The notes: a model not told the origin generated them from the letters alone. Shown: positions 37,181-61,814, counted from the first letter of the stretch. The stretch: 64,000 nt of DNA from Piscicola geometra (GCA_943735955.1 OX030960.1:2855402-2919401); one strand, 5' to 3'. Numbers and translations are program-made.

Positions 37181-40100
37181 GTGAAGATGATGACGATGAT
37201 GATAGCGATGATGATGATGATGATAGCGATGATGACGATGATGATGATGATGACCAGGAGTGGAGCATCTAAGGACGCCAGGCTGGAGAATGTAGGCAGG
37301 CACGACTTCCTCTCCAAACCTGACTTCGTAGCGGTCGCTAGAGGCCGCTAGAGGAGTGAAAGGAGGAGGAAGAAGAGGAGTGAGAGGAGTGAGAGGAGGA
37401 GGAGGAGGAGGAGGAGGAGGAGGGAAAGAGAGGGTTGAAGCGAAGTCGCCAGTCAGGATAACTTTTGTCCCGCCCTGAGATCAATGGAATTAGTATAATT
37501 CTAAATTACTCAATTCATTTAAAAAATGAAAGTAGTCAGTTTCTTTATTTTATTTTAATTTATTATATTATAATTTTTATTTTATTCTTTTATTTTAAAT
37601 TATTTAATTCATTTTAAAGTATTTAATTCATTTTAAAGTATTTAATTCATTTAATTTTAAAGTTTTAATTCATTTAGTTTTAAAGTATTTAATTCTTTTA
37701 ATTTAAATTTTTTTAATGTTTCTCGAACTTTGGTTGGAGCCCATTCAGGCGAAAAGTCTCTAATGTAGCATCTAAGAGATGTAGGTGATGATGATGATGA
37801 TGATGATGAAGGTGATGATGATGATGTAGGTGATGATGATGATGTAGATGTAGTTGATGATGATGATGTAGACGATGGGGTTGATGATGATGATGATGCA
37901 GATGATGATGTTTTTGTTGATGATGATGATGATACTGATGATGATGGTAATTTTAGAAATGTGGAAGGTAGTAATGATGAAGGTAGTGATGAAATATTTC
38001 TATTTTGATCACGCTGTGAGTCCCTAAAGCTACTTCCTGTATTCTCAACACAATCATCTTCGTCTTCATCATCCTTACTGACGTTACTCATTCTAGTAAT
38101 AGTAGTAGTAGTAGTAGTATCGTTAGTAGCAGTAGTAGTAGTAGTAAAAGCAGTAGTAGCAGTAGTAGTAGTATTAGAAGTAGTAGTAGTATCATCATCA
38201 TTATTATCATTATCAGTTCTACTGTCTTTGGTGTTGTTGTCAACATTCTGTGTTGGTTCGTTGAAGAAATCGTCAACATTGAAAAAGTCGCAGTTGTTGA
38301 TTGTTGTTGTTGTTGGTGTTGTTGGAAAGTGTTCTGTGTTGTTGTGGAGAAAGGGAATGGAGTGTTGTTGTTCTTGTTTTTGTCTTGGATTTTGTAGTGC
38401 ACCATATTGTTGTGATTGTTGTTGTGGTTGTTGTTGTGGTTGTTGTTGTGGATTTTGCCTTAGACCGTGTTGTTGTTGTTGTTGATTTGCTGCGATGACC
38501 TCATCAAGCTCTAGACTTTCCGGAAACAGAGAACTCATCACCATCAGATTGTCGTCCTCTGCGCTGAAGAAGCTGACGTCATTCAGGCTTTGTTGTTGTT
38601 GTTGTTGTTCTTGTTGATGTTGTTGAGACTCTTCTATAGAGAACTGTTGAAGTTTTTGTTGTTGTTGCTGGAATTCTAGTGGTTCGTAGGAAAATAGTGT
38701 TGTGAAATATGGATCATGTTTGTTGTTACTGTTGTTGTTGTTGTTGTTAATGATATTATTGTTGGTGCTGTTGTTATTAGTAATATTTGTTGTTACATTG
38801 TCTTTTTGAAGAGTGTTCAGTAGTTTTTCTTGTTGCAAAAGACACAAGGAGTTTGTTGAGTTTGATTGTTGAGTGAGTTGAAGGAGTTGAATTGTTGCTG
38901 GTTGAAGGGATTTGTGGAAGTCTTGTTGTTGTAATTGTTGTTGGTGTTGGTGGTGTTGTTGTTGATCTTGTTGGTGTTGTTGTTGATGTTGTACCTTTGT
39001 CAGTATAACCTTGTTTTGCTCTAATAAATGAAAGTCTTTTAATTGAGATTTCAAATTTTGTTGTAGCTGTGTTTGCGGCACATTTCGATTTTGTTGCAGT
39101 AGCTGTTGTTGTAGTTGCAGTGGTTTTTGTTGTGGTAGCTGCAGTTGTTGCAGGGGTTGTTGATGCTGGTTGAGCAGGGAGGAGATAATCATATCGATGG
39201 ATTTTTCAACCTGTCAATGACGGTCAACGAAATAAATTTTATTTTAGATTAATTATTTAAATTCAATTAATTAAGTTGAATTATTTTTATTAAATATTAA
39301 TGATTAAAAAGTTAATGGAGTGAAAAAGAGAATTCAATGTTGTGTACTGTGTGGCATGGGAGCAGACTGGGCTCCATGTGCTTGAAGCTTGCAACTGGTG
39401 GTAGTTGTGATGATGATGATGGTAGTAGTGGTGGTGGTGATGATGATGATGGTAGTAGTGGTGGTGGTGGTGATGATGATGATATTTCTTAGACAACAAC
39501 AAATAGCTAAGAGAAAATGTAGTATGAAGGTAGGAACGAACACATTGGTTTGATTTGAGACTCCAGTTCACTTTTATTCCATCCCTCTGAGTTTGTGTTG
39601 CTGTTGTTGCAAATGGTGTCATTAATGTTGTTGTTGTTGTTGTCGAGGATGAAGGAAGGCATGTTGAATTCGTTGTTGAATGTGTTGAATGGATTAAAAA
39701 ACATTTTGCTGATATTCTGCTTGTTGTTGTTGTTGATGTTGATGCCTACAGAAACATTCAAGTAGTGCACCAGAACCAGATCAGGATTCTGCATTTTTTT
39801 TTTTCAAAACTAAAATTTATTAATCCATAAGATTTTTTATAATTTTCTCTACTAACACTAATACGGCTTCATTAATACCCTCTCCCTGACTGTGCGACCT
39901 GTAGCAGCCAGTAGCATCTGCGATGGAAGGTGGGAATGATGGCGGAGTGAACGTAGCAGCCGTATATGCACTCGGAGCCGTTGATCTTCAACTTCATGTG
40001 GTCCACCCGCGCCGAAGTGCCATCCTTCCTCCTCTTCCACATGTAGCCGTCTTTGCGGTACGTGGTCACCTTGCGGTTGAAGAGAAACATGCTTCCTGAG

Positions 40101-40463
40101 GGGGGTCTGGAGGGAATGGTGATGTCGGGAGTGAACTTGATTATAGCAGAGCTAATCGTCAGTTAATGTTAGTTTTAATTTTTTATAGATTTTATGTCTA
40201 TGCACCTTGTTTGAAGATCCTTTGTGAGCCATTTCGGGTGTTTGCTGAATGCCACCAACAAAGAAGCGATTTCCTGGAAACAATGAAAATTATATTACAA
40301 TCCCGCATGGCTGATCAAAGCATAGATTTTTTGTGGATTAAGTGTTAATGACCTCATTGGTGTTCCAGCGATGTCTCTCATTTACAAACTCGTCTGCTTC
40401 CTTGACCAGTTTGAGCTGCTCTGAGAGGAGCAACCTAGGCGATTCCTTATTATAAGTCATCAT
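29648..40463 (-). CDS. CAMTA: Calmodulin-binding transcription activator (CAMTA)
   Basis: CAMTAs are nuclear DNA-binding, Ca2+/calmodulin-responsive transcription factors. Exons (minus): 40463-40353, 40273-40206, 40106-39899, 39788-39544, 39210-37729, 37474-37255, 37112-36981, 36550-36480, 36253-36020, 35785-35710, 35499-34862, 34526-34403, 34051-32313, 32096-31902, 30431-30329, 30118-29925, 29711-29648. Phases match throughout except 39544 to 39210. CG-1 domain: [92 protein letters not shown]. Ankyrin-like: [11 protein letters not shown] joined to [12 protein letters not shown]. Then [28 protein letters not shown] and several IQ motifs ([34 protein letters not shown]). About 1,980 aa, with long Gln, His, Asp and Ser runs between domains. 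The start is the first Met after an in-frame stop. The donor at 37729 (gttcga) is weak. Confidence 0.9.
30722..31895 (+). repeat. 19-bp minisatellite with higher-order structure
   Basis: Roughly 60 copies of a 19-base unit (accagtgtaacaatgcaac and variants) fill the CAMTA intron between exons 32096-31902 and 30431-30329. Variant units (attagtgtaacacgcat, gtaacaatacaac, gcatcacc) recur in the same order near 30780, 30895, 31070, 31290 and 31635, indicating duplication of multi-unit blocks. Cys/Tyr/Trp/Val-rich minus-strand frames through it are artefacts. Confidence 0.92.
32100..32215 (+). repeat. (GAT)n microsatellite
   Basis: GAT/GGT trinucleotide repeat in a CAMTA intron. In gene sense it is (CAT)n running into the acceptor catcatcag of exon 32096-31902. 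Confidence 0.9.
34057..34240 (+). repeat. (GAT)n microsatellite
   Basis: GAT/GGT repeat of about 180 bases in the CAMTA intron immediately upstream, in gene sense, of the exon starting at 34051. The sense-strand (CAT)n leads into the acceptor cacttcag. Confidence 0.9.
34715..34860 (+). repeat. (CA)n microsatellite
   Basis: Interrupted CA repeat in the CAMTA intron that follows exon 35499-34862. In gene sense the donor reads gtgagtgtgtgtg, so the (TG)n begins within the donor itself. Confidence 0.9.
35520..35700 (+). repeat. (GAT)n microsatellite
   Basis: GAT-rich trinucleotide repeat filling the short CAMTA intron between exons 35785-35710 and 35499-34862, which together restore the ankyrin-like NTAI/MWACA segment. 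Confidence 0.9.
36580..36850 (+). repeat. 29-bp minisatellite (AATA/AATG-rich)
   Basis: About eight or nine copies of a 29-base unit beginning acaaatgaatgaatgaat, with AAAT/AATG subrepeats. It lies in the CAMTA intron between exons 37112-36981 and 36550-36480. The minus-strand Phe/Ile/His-rich frames are artefacts. Confidence 0.9.
37125..37250 (+). repeat. (GAT)n microsatellite
   Basis: GAT-rich repeat filling the CAMTA intron that splits the IPT/TIG domain (exons 37474-37255 and 37112-36981). In gene sense the donor reads gtcatcatcatc. Confidence 0.88.
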
Positions 40464-40964
40464 TTGACCACTATTAATTTATTAATTAAAAATATTCCAT
40501 TATTACCACAATCCAAATTTAAAAATTTGTTAAATATTATTCAATATTGTTAGAAAACTTTCGGGGTTTAAAGGGTTTACTGAAGTTAAATAATTAAAGG
40601 GATATTTAAAACAAGATTATATTTTTATTGCAAAATATAAATTGTTAATTAATTTTTATTTTTATTTTTTGAAAATTTAAAAACATATTTCAAAATTAAT
40701 AATTATTCACAATTAATTTTATCAGATTTACTTTTTCCAATGAATAATTTTATAAAACTACGATTTTTAGCATATTAATATTTGTTTCACATAACAAAAA
40801 ATTCTAATTTTTTATCGCACTTTGATTTTAATCATTAAAATTTAATGTGATACATTTTGTTTTTCTAAAAAAGGGTCAAGAACAGGCACTGTTATTGTAA
40901 TACAATGTCTAATGATTAGACTCTAATCATCCCAAATAAACAACTGAAAAAATCTGACAGTTTC
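40464..40964. promoter_or_regulatory. Shared head-to-head upstream region (CAMTA / CRAL-TRIO gene)
   Basis: About 500 bases separate the CAMTA start codon (40463, minus) from the lipid-carrier start codon (40965, plus). The interval is very AT-rich, with no coding frame and no CpG-rich stretch visible. Because the two starts diverge, it is likely to contain the 5'UTRs and a shared or overlapping promoter, unless untranslated first exons lie further away. No TATA box or factor site is assigned. Confidence 0.45.
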
Positions 40965-43900
40965 ATGTCTGACACTTATCATTACCAGTGCACATTGAGT
41001 GATGCACTCATAGAGTTTGCAGAGAAAGAAGTCAACGAAAAGGCAAGCTGGAGAGACAGGGACATCCACGCCTTGAGACTCTTGGTGCAAAAGAATGAGG
41101 GTAAAGTTACAATTTAAGGATTAAATATTTATTGTATTTCAACTTTAATTGATTATTCCAAAATTCATGGTAATAATAATACATATTTAATAATATAGTA
41201 GAGTATATAAATATATTAATATTCACTAAACCATCTTTCTTGCTCAGACATCAAGTGCCCTCTGGATAGCTCTTTTCTAGTGAGGTTTTTACGCGCCAAA
41301 CGGTTCGACTACGATAACGCCTACCAACTCCTCGTCAACTACTTTGTCTGCAAAGCGACCAATCATCAGCAACTGAAAGGTCTTACACCCTCAAAGTGTG
41401 CCGATCTGGTGGATGCAGGCATGGTGATGCTGCTTCCAAACAGAGATGTGATGGAGAGGAAGGTGATCTACATGAGATTTGGTTTGTAGAAGAATTCTAG
41501 ATAATGAGTAAATTTGCACAATAATAATAATAACATTTAATAAATATAATAAGAAATATTAAATACATTAATATTAAATTAAATAGAAAGAATTCTCCAT
41601 ATTATCTAAGCGCCCTTCGAGAAGTAGTATTTGAACAAGGCAGGTGGGACGCTGCGGAGGTGAAGATGGCGAGACTGCTCCAGGTGATCATGCTGACAGT
41701 GGAACACACCATCAGGGTGTCGAGTCGTTTTGCCTTTATTATTAATTATTGATTGATTAATTAATACATATTCATCAATGAATTTCATCATCATACATTT
41801 TGTATATATTTATATCCATTTAGTTTGGATCTTTCATCATACCCTGTTTTTTTACTGTGGGGGAAATTAGTTTTGTTATGATGTTGTTAAAACCGAATAT
41901 AATACATTTTATTGTATAAATAGATAGTTTTGTATTGTATTGTATACATACATAGTTATGTATTTTATTTTATAAAATACATAGTTTTGTATTGTATTGT
42001 ATACAATACATAGTTTTGTATTGTATTGTATATAATACATAGTTTTGCATTGTATTGTATTATTAATAATTTATGTTTTAATTCATAATTACTAATAACT
42101 TATTATACTATTATGGCTTGTTTTAAAATAAATATTATTCGAATTTACTTTTAATCGCCAGGACGAAGAGACGCAGATCAGGGGAGTGGTGGTGGTGGTG
42201 AACGTGAGTGGGGTAGGGCTGGTGCATCTGCGAAACACTGAGGTGTCTTTTGTCAGCACCATCGCTCATCTTATGCAGGTGTGGGGAGTCGCTTGAGTGG
42301 GAGTTATTGTTGGCGGGTGGGATAGTGGTGCGAGGAGGGATTTTAATTCAGGAATTGTTTCAAAAGGTTCAATAAATGAATAGAATTCTCTGCAAATCTT
42401 ACATGTCGCAACTATTTTTTAAATCTTTCCGTCCCATCCATTCTATCCATCCTCAAACGCTAAACATCCACTTAATCCCACTCATCCATTCCACTACCAC
42501 TCCATCCATCCACCCACCCACCCACTCCACCAACTTCAACCACCCATCACACTCCACCCACCCATCCCATCCCTTCCTAGCAAGCATTCCCACTAAGGGT
42601 CAAGGCCATTCACATAGTCAACGAACCATCCATCTTTTGCCACCTCTTCACCCTCGTCAGACCCTTCCTCACCCACAAAATGCTTGCCCGTGTTCGTGGC
42701 TTTTTTAATTTCTATTTCGAATTTTTTAATGTTATTTCATATCAATTTAAAAGTTAATATTGTTTCAATTATAATAGTTATTATAATAATCACAATAATA
42801 AGAATAAAATTAAAATATCATCTTCAGCATACAAAATATAATTAAAACTCATTAAAAATTCAATCAACCAATCAACGAACAGCATCACTTCCATGGCTCC
42901 TCCTACGACAGTCTGCACAAGGCTGTAGGCGCCCATGCATTACCCCTGGAGCTGGGAGGGCAGTTGCCGGAAGGGGATGTACTAGCCCTGGTGGGTGCAT
43001 GCATTCATGCATGCATGGATGTATGCATAAGTGCATGGATGTATGGATTGGTGCATGCATGTATGGAGTGGATAAGTGCATGCATGAATGCATGGGTAGA
43101 TGGGTGAATGAATAGATGCATGCGTGGATGGGTGCATGGATAGAAGCGTGGATGGGTGCGTGGATGGGTGCATGGATAGGTGCGTGGATGGGTGCATGGA
43201 TAGAAGCGTGGATGGGTGCATGGATAGATGCGTGGATGGGTGCATGGATAGATGCGTGGATGGGTGCATGGATAGAAGCGTGGATGGGTGCATGGATAGA
43301 AGCGTGGATGGGTGCATGGATAGATGCGTGGATGGGTGCATGGATAGAAGCGTGGATGGGTGCATGGATAGATGCGTGGATGGGTGCATGGATAGAAGCG
43401 TGGATGGGTGCATGGATAGATGCGTGGATGGGTGCATGGATAGAAGCGTGGATGGGTGCATGGATGGGTGCATGGATAGAAGCGTGGATGGGTGCGTGGA
43501 TAGAAGCGTGGATGGGTGCATGGATAGATGCGTGGATAGGTGCATGGATAGATGCGTGGATGGGTGCATGGATAGGTGCGTGGATGGGTGCGTGGATAGA
43601 AGCGTGGATGGGTGCATGGATAGATGCGTGGATGGGTGCATGGATAGATGCGTGGATGGGTGCATGGATAGATGCGTGGATGGGTGCATGGATAGGTGCG
43701 TGGATGGGTGCATGGATAGGTGCGTGGATGGGTGCATGGATAGAAGCGTGGATGGGTGCATGGATAGGTGCGTGGATGGGTGCATGGATAGGTGCGTGGA
43801 TGGGTGCATGGATAGGTGCGTGGATGGGTGCATGGATAGAAGCGTGGATGGGTGCATGGATAGGTGCGTGGATGGGTGCATGGATAGGTGCGTGGATGGG

Positions 43901-44265
43901 TGCATGGATAGAAGCGTGGATGGGTGCATGATAGGTGCGTGGATGGGTGCATGGATAGAAGCGTGGATGGGTGCATGGATAGAAGCGTGGATGGGTGCGT
44001 GGATGGGTGCATGGATAGATGCGTGGATGGGTGCATGTACAAATGGGCGGATGAATAGAAGCATCAAGACATTCATTTCAAATGCATGAATGGGTTGGCA
44101 ACCAAACAGGCGTGGAAGGAGGAGTTGACTCGGCAAGAAGGCTACTTCCACGAACTGAACAAATACCACGTGCACCCCGCATGCGTCCCTGCCACCTTCC
44201 ATGACGTACATCAAGAAGCACCCTCCTACTGCCTTGGTGGCCTGTACAAGAGACTCAACCTCTGA
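40965..44265 (+). CDS. Alpha-tocopherol-transfer-protein-like CRAL-TRIO lipid carrier
   Basis: CRAL-TRIO proteins carry a lipophilic ligand such as alpha-tocopherol, retinaldehyde or a phosphoinositide in the cytosol. Seven phase-matched exons: 40965-41100, 41248-41481, 41640-41716, 42162-42278, 42581-42691, 42883-42990, 44110-44265; 312 aa. The CRAL-TRIO N-terminal helices include DALIEFAEKEVNE, DIHALRLLV and SSFLVRFLRAKRFDYDNAYQLL (family motif lRFLRArkfD). The lipid-binding lobe has VIYMRFG, RWDAAEVKM, FPLRVKAIHIVNEPSIF, LVRPFLTHKM and HFHGSSYDSLHK. This spacing follows TTPA/TTPAL/clavesin (VRGIHLINEP, IKPFL, HG..Y.SL). The usual D.eGW block is replaced by VNVSGVG. The acceptor at 41640 (gaacaag) is weak but required by phase. 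Intron 6 is nearly all 24-bp minisatellite. AATAAA occurs at about 44379. Which subfamily it belongs to is not resolved. Confidence 0.88.
43110..44040 (+). repeat. 24-bp minisatellite, about 38 copies
   Basis: Tandem 24-base unit (gatgcgtggatgggtgcatg plus gata) with alternating gaagcg, gatgcg and ggtgcg variants, filling most of intron 6 of the CRAL-TRIO gene. Because 24 is divisible by three, several frames on both strands stay open for 270-410 codons (Trp/Met/Gly and Thr/His/Pro proteins). These are artefacts. There are no spacers, so it is not a CRISPR array. Confidence 0.95.
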
Positions 44266-44304
44266 TCATTATGCAATCCAGATCTACTACTACTAATACT
44301 GCTG

Positions 44305-44367
<63 letters not shown>

Positions 44368-45250
44368 ATAATAATAATAATAAATAACTCTTTTCAATAT
44401 ATTCGGATGTGAATTTTCTTGTCAGTACAGTGTGTCATCGTGTGTATAAAGGCAATGAAGTTGATTTGTAGATGACACCACTAAAACGTGTGATGATCAA
44501 TGAATTAACCGATCTGGTATTATACTTGTGATGTATTCTATATTGAATGATTGCATGATATTTCAAATTAAATATAATATGTTAATGATATATCAAATTC
44601 AATATAATATATTAATGATATATACATTAAATATTTCAACGTTCGAAAGAAAATTAACGAATAATGCGATGGGAAACATTACATATAATCAAAATGTTTC
44701 CATAAAAACCATATTCCACGGACTCTTCACATATCTTACAGCATCTATTCTTGCGTTTAAAACAATGTTTTTTAAACAAATATTTCACAAATGTTTTTCA
44801 TTCTTCTCATAAACCAGCAATGAATTCCAATCTTTTTGCAATTTATGCCCTTTTGTTTGCATTTCAGTAAAGCCATTTCAAGCGTTTTGAGGCTTTTTTA
44901 ATTTTTCTTTTTTGCACTGTTCATTTACTAGCGCTCATTGTATAACAGACGTAAGCTTATTATATTTTATGGGCTTTTATTGATGAAATAAATTGAAATA
45001 TTTTTCACAAAAAACGTGCGAATGGCAGTTGTAAAGAGCTATCGACATGATCTGAACCTAAAAACTCACTGCAAAATGCCATTACAATATGACAGCTGAT
45101 GCTGTTGAAGCAAATATAAAACCGTTGTGATCTCATATAAAACATCAAAACCATTTGACCTCTTCATCTTTTCCTCTTTATCAACTTCCTCATTCTCCTC
45201 TCTCTCCAACTCACTCTCTCTCTCTCACCCCCCACCCTCTCTCCCACCCA
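44266..45250. other. Tail-to-tail region between CRAL-TRIO gene and PHKA
   Basis: About 985 bases between two stop codons on opposite strands. It holds the CTA repeat and AATAAA of the plus-strand gene. A TTTATT at 44976-44981 reads AATAAA for PHKA on the minus strand. No coding frame was supported. Confidence 0.5.
44284..44390 (+). repeat. (CTA)n/(ATA)n microsatellite in 3'UTR
   Basis: A trinucleotide tract of about 80 bases of cta, turning into ata, just after the CRAL-TRIO stop codon. It merges into AATAAA at about 44379-44384, the likely polyadenylation signal. Confidence 0.85.
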
Positions 45251-57824
<12,574 letters not shown>

Positions 57825-58641
57825 TTCTGAAAAAAAAACCTTTCAACATAAAATAGTTTTAATTTTTTTCCAATTATAATATTAAATAACGGGTCTTATA
57901 ATATAAAATAAGACTTAAACTTAAACTTTAAGTTTAAGTTTAAGTCTTAAAGTCTTATATCAAGGACAAGTCCAGCTAGAAATATGACTATTTCCAGACA
58001 TTGACAAATCTTACTTTTAGTTTAGAACTTTAGATCAAAAGACAATTTTTATTCAACTAAAGAATTTTCTACCATTTTATAAAATTAATAAAGGTTAAAG
58101 CTTTATGAAAGTTTTAGACGACTTTGCATTTGAATTTACTTTTAGTTTATAAAGTTCAAATATAATGGGTTCGTTTTTAATTTTAAATACTACAAAATTA
58201 AATATCTACAATTAAATTGAAATAAAATAAAAATTAACATTTCATTTTAAATTATGGTTTTCAGGTTAGCTGATTAAATGTTATCACTTTTTATTCTTAT
58301 TATTTTTCTATAAAGTCTCCATGACATTATAGTGCCATTTGTCTTGTGATTCATTGATCATTTATGCTACTTTATTATGTATTCTGTCAAAGTTTAATAA
58401 TTTTTATGTTTACGATTTATTTGGAGAAAACTTTGTAAAATTATTTTACACTACTTTTCAACTTCCGCTTTTAATCATCTTAAAATTCTTTAATAACTGA
58501 AATTTGTAAAAATAAATTGATCAGTTTCTTATTAACAAGACGGAGATATTATTTAAGATTCAGATCTGTGAAACATTTACATCGATAAGTTAAAAGTGAC
58601 GCCCCTTCTTTTACTTCGATATCAAAACAAACATCTCCAAC
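57825..58641. promoter_or_regulatory. Shared head-to-head upstream region (PHKA / VAMP7-like)
   Basis: About 820 AT-rich bases between the PHKA start codon (57824, minus) and the VAMP7-like start codon (58642, plus). It includes the perfect 41-bp palindrome at 57909-57949. It probably contains both 5'UTRs and either two promoters or one bidirectional promoter. No specific factor sites are claimed. Confidence 0.45.
57909..57949. repeat. Perfect 41-bp palindrome (20-bp arms)
   Basis: taagacttaaacttaaactt, one central T, then its exact reverse complement. The arm itself is built from the heptamer-like acttaaa repeated. It lies 85 bases upstream of the PHKA start codon, in the divergent promoter interval. 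Confidence 0.93.
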
Positions 58642-61592
58642 ATGACGATTCTGTACTCAGCAATTGCCCGAGAATCCACTATAATCTGCTCGAGTCAGCA
58701 AGACCACAAGAAAGACTTCGGCAGCTCTGACCAAAGCAGAAACAGCTTCGTCAATGAGAACTACAACCAGACCAACTACTCCCTCCTTGTCAGCAACATT
58801 CTTCCCAACATTTCCACCTCTTCCAGTGGTAGCACCTCCTACACCACCAACAATGAGTTAGTCGCCTGCCATGACATTAACTATATAATAAAAACCATTT
58901 TAAAGTGTTATCCTTCATAACCCTTGTTATTGAAACATAATGATAATATCTATGATAATTAAAATGAGTTAATTAAATCATTTAATTATAATAAAATATA
59001 CACAATACAACCATTTATGGCTTGCAGGGTGATGATTCATGTGCTGGTAGGGGAGGGGCTGGTCTTCTTGTGCGCCTCCCATGCAGACACCAGCAAAAGG
59101 AGAGCCTTTGACTTCCTCTCAGAGGTTTCGATGCAACTTTCAGGAATTAATATATTTGTATTTAACTATAATACTTTTTTTTAATTAAAATATTATTGGC
59201 TTGAACTTCACAAAGTTTTTTGAAACTTTTAAATCATTTAAACACCGATAAAAATTTTTAAAAACTGCTTTTCAGATCAAGTCCACCTTCACGGACGACT
59301 TGAGCCTCATGCACGCAGCCTCTACAGCAGGCACGAACGATCTGAACAGGAACTTTGCACATGTTCTTTCAAAGAAGATGGTGCCTCCATTGCTTGCATT
59401 ATTATTATTTTAATTAATAATAATATTAATAATAATATTATTATTACTATATTTTTAATTATTACTATGATTATTATTATTATAATTGTTGTTATATTGC
59501 GAATATGCATTTGAATTAGTGAAATAGCTTAGTGCTGAATGATGCTATTTTTAGCTTTAATTTTTTCCCAGTTTTATTATTATCATTATTTATCTATTAA
59601 ATCTTATTATTTTGTATATTATCATCATCATCATTATTATTATCACCTGGATTACGTGTATTCTTATTATGATTTTTATTACCTGGATTAGCATGTTTGA
59701 GGCGTATCTAATGGTGGCGATATTTGACAGGTGCATTTCACAGAGATGGCCGCCCCTAATGACAACCTGAGCAAGGTGCAGGCTCAGGTAAGTATTTTTA
59801 TTACTATTATTGCTTTTATTATCAATTATTATTATTACTATTATTCTATTATTAATTGTTATTAATGTTACTATTATTCTATTATTAATTGTTATTAATA
59901 TTATTGCTTCTATTATTAATTAATATTATTATTATTAAGATAAATATTATTTTTTTTAGTATTTTTATTATTTAGCATAATTTTTTAAAATTATGAATAT
60001 CATTTATTATTAATAATATTATTATTCAAATGATGATGATGATGATGAGGAGGATGAGAATGATATTCACTATTCAAAAAACTTACTTTCTTTTACTTTC
60101 TTGTCCTCCTTCAATCACTCACTCAAGTACTCCTCTGTTGCCATCGCAATGCCACTTCTCAGCACTCTGCGATCGTTTTAATGAGTTTACCCTCATTATA
60201 GATCAATTAATGGAGGAATGATGCAGCGATAATGAATCTATTAATGTCTAATTAACTCACTTTAAATGATGACGATGATGAAAGGGAGGATTGTGATGGT
60301 GATGATGATGATGATGATTTTGATGATGATGAAGATGATTATGATTATGATATTAATAATTACGAAGATGAAATAATTTTTTTAATTCAAATCAAAAGGT
60401 TGAGGAGGTGAAGGGAGTGATGGTGAAGAATATAGAGGCTGTCCTGGACAGGGGACAAAAGTGAGTGAGGTGGTGGAGGGTGGGGTAGGATGTGGTGGTG
60501 TGGTGTGATGTGTTATGGTGTTGTTAGAGTGTGTGGGGGTGGTGTGGTGACGTGTAGTGTAGCTTGTTGTGGTAGGGTCTGATGTGGTGTGGTGTGTTGT
60601 GGTGTTGTTAGAGTGTGTGGCGGGTGGTGTGGTGTGGTGTGGTGTAGTGTAGCTTGTTGTGGTAGGGTGTGGTGTGGTGTGGTGTAGTGTAGCTTGTTGT
60701 AGTAGGGTCTGGTGTGGTGTGGTGTAGTGTAGCTTGTTGTGGTAGGGTCTGATGTGGTGTGGTGTGTTGTGGTGTTGTTAGAGTGTGTGGCGGGTGGTGT
60801 GGTGTGGTGTAGTGTAGCTTGTTGTGGTAGGGTGTGGTGTGGTGTAGTGTAGCTTGTTGTAGTAGGGTCTGGTGTGGTGTGGTGTAGTGTAGCTTGTTGT
60901 GGTGTGGTGGCTCGTTAGGATGTGGTTGTTTTCGTAAATGTATTCAGTTGTGGAAGGTTGGTACGGCAGAATGGATGATATGGCAGGATGATATATCCCT
61001 TCGATATAACCCGATAGCGAGCACTCAAGATGTGTGCCTGCGGGAGATTAAAACTAATGATTTCGAAGCGATTACTTCCCAGAAGTCGGGTCTCTTTTAT
61101 CTAAACGCAATCTTTTTTTGCCGCCATTTCCAATGCTATTGTTGAATTGGTTGCCTGGGGTTTTTGAGATAAGGTTTAATGATGGTTTATCACCCTCATC
61201 ATCATCATTATCATCTCCATCATCATCACACTCATCATTATTATCTCCATCATCATCATCATCACCACAACAGATTAGAGGATCTGATTGACAAGTCGAA
61301 TGACCTTGAGGCCAATGTTTGTTTCATCACCATTCTTATCATTGCTATCGTCATCAACACTATATCACATTACGTCACACACACACCCACACACACACAC
61401 GCACGGACATGGACGCACACACACACACGAACACACACACACACGGACACACACACACAAACACACACGGACACACACACAAACACACACACACACACAA
61501 ACACACACCCGGACACACACACACACACACGGACACACACACAAACACACACACACAAACACACACACACACACACATGGACACACACACAT

Positions 61593-61653
<61 letters not shown>

Positions 61654-61681
61654 CACACACAACAAAAAAACACACACACAA

Positions 61682-61751
<70 letters not shown>

Positions 61752-61779
61752 GGACACACACACACACACACACGGACAC

Positions 61780-61814
<35 letters not shown>

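Noticed and set aside
37657..37728. Extension of the CAMTA IPT exon past FSPEWAPTK
   Set aside because: The continuing Lys/Leu/Asn residues come from AT-rich intron; the next exon at 37474 resumes with GGTKVILTG, as expected in the domain.
39348..39394. A CAMTA micro-exon between 39544 and 39210
   Set aside because: Splice-like ends exist, but the segment enters in phase 2 and leaves in phase 1, so it does not restore the frame of the next exon.
43005..44214. Four overlapping 270-410-codon frames on both strands; also a CRISPR-like look
   Set aside because: Direct result of a 24-bp tandem array without spacers in an intron; a eukaryotic context and absence of unique spacers exclude CRISPR.
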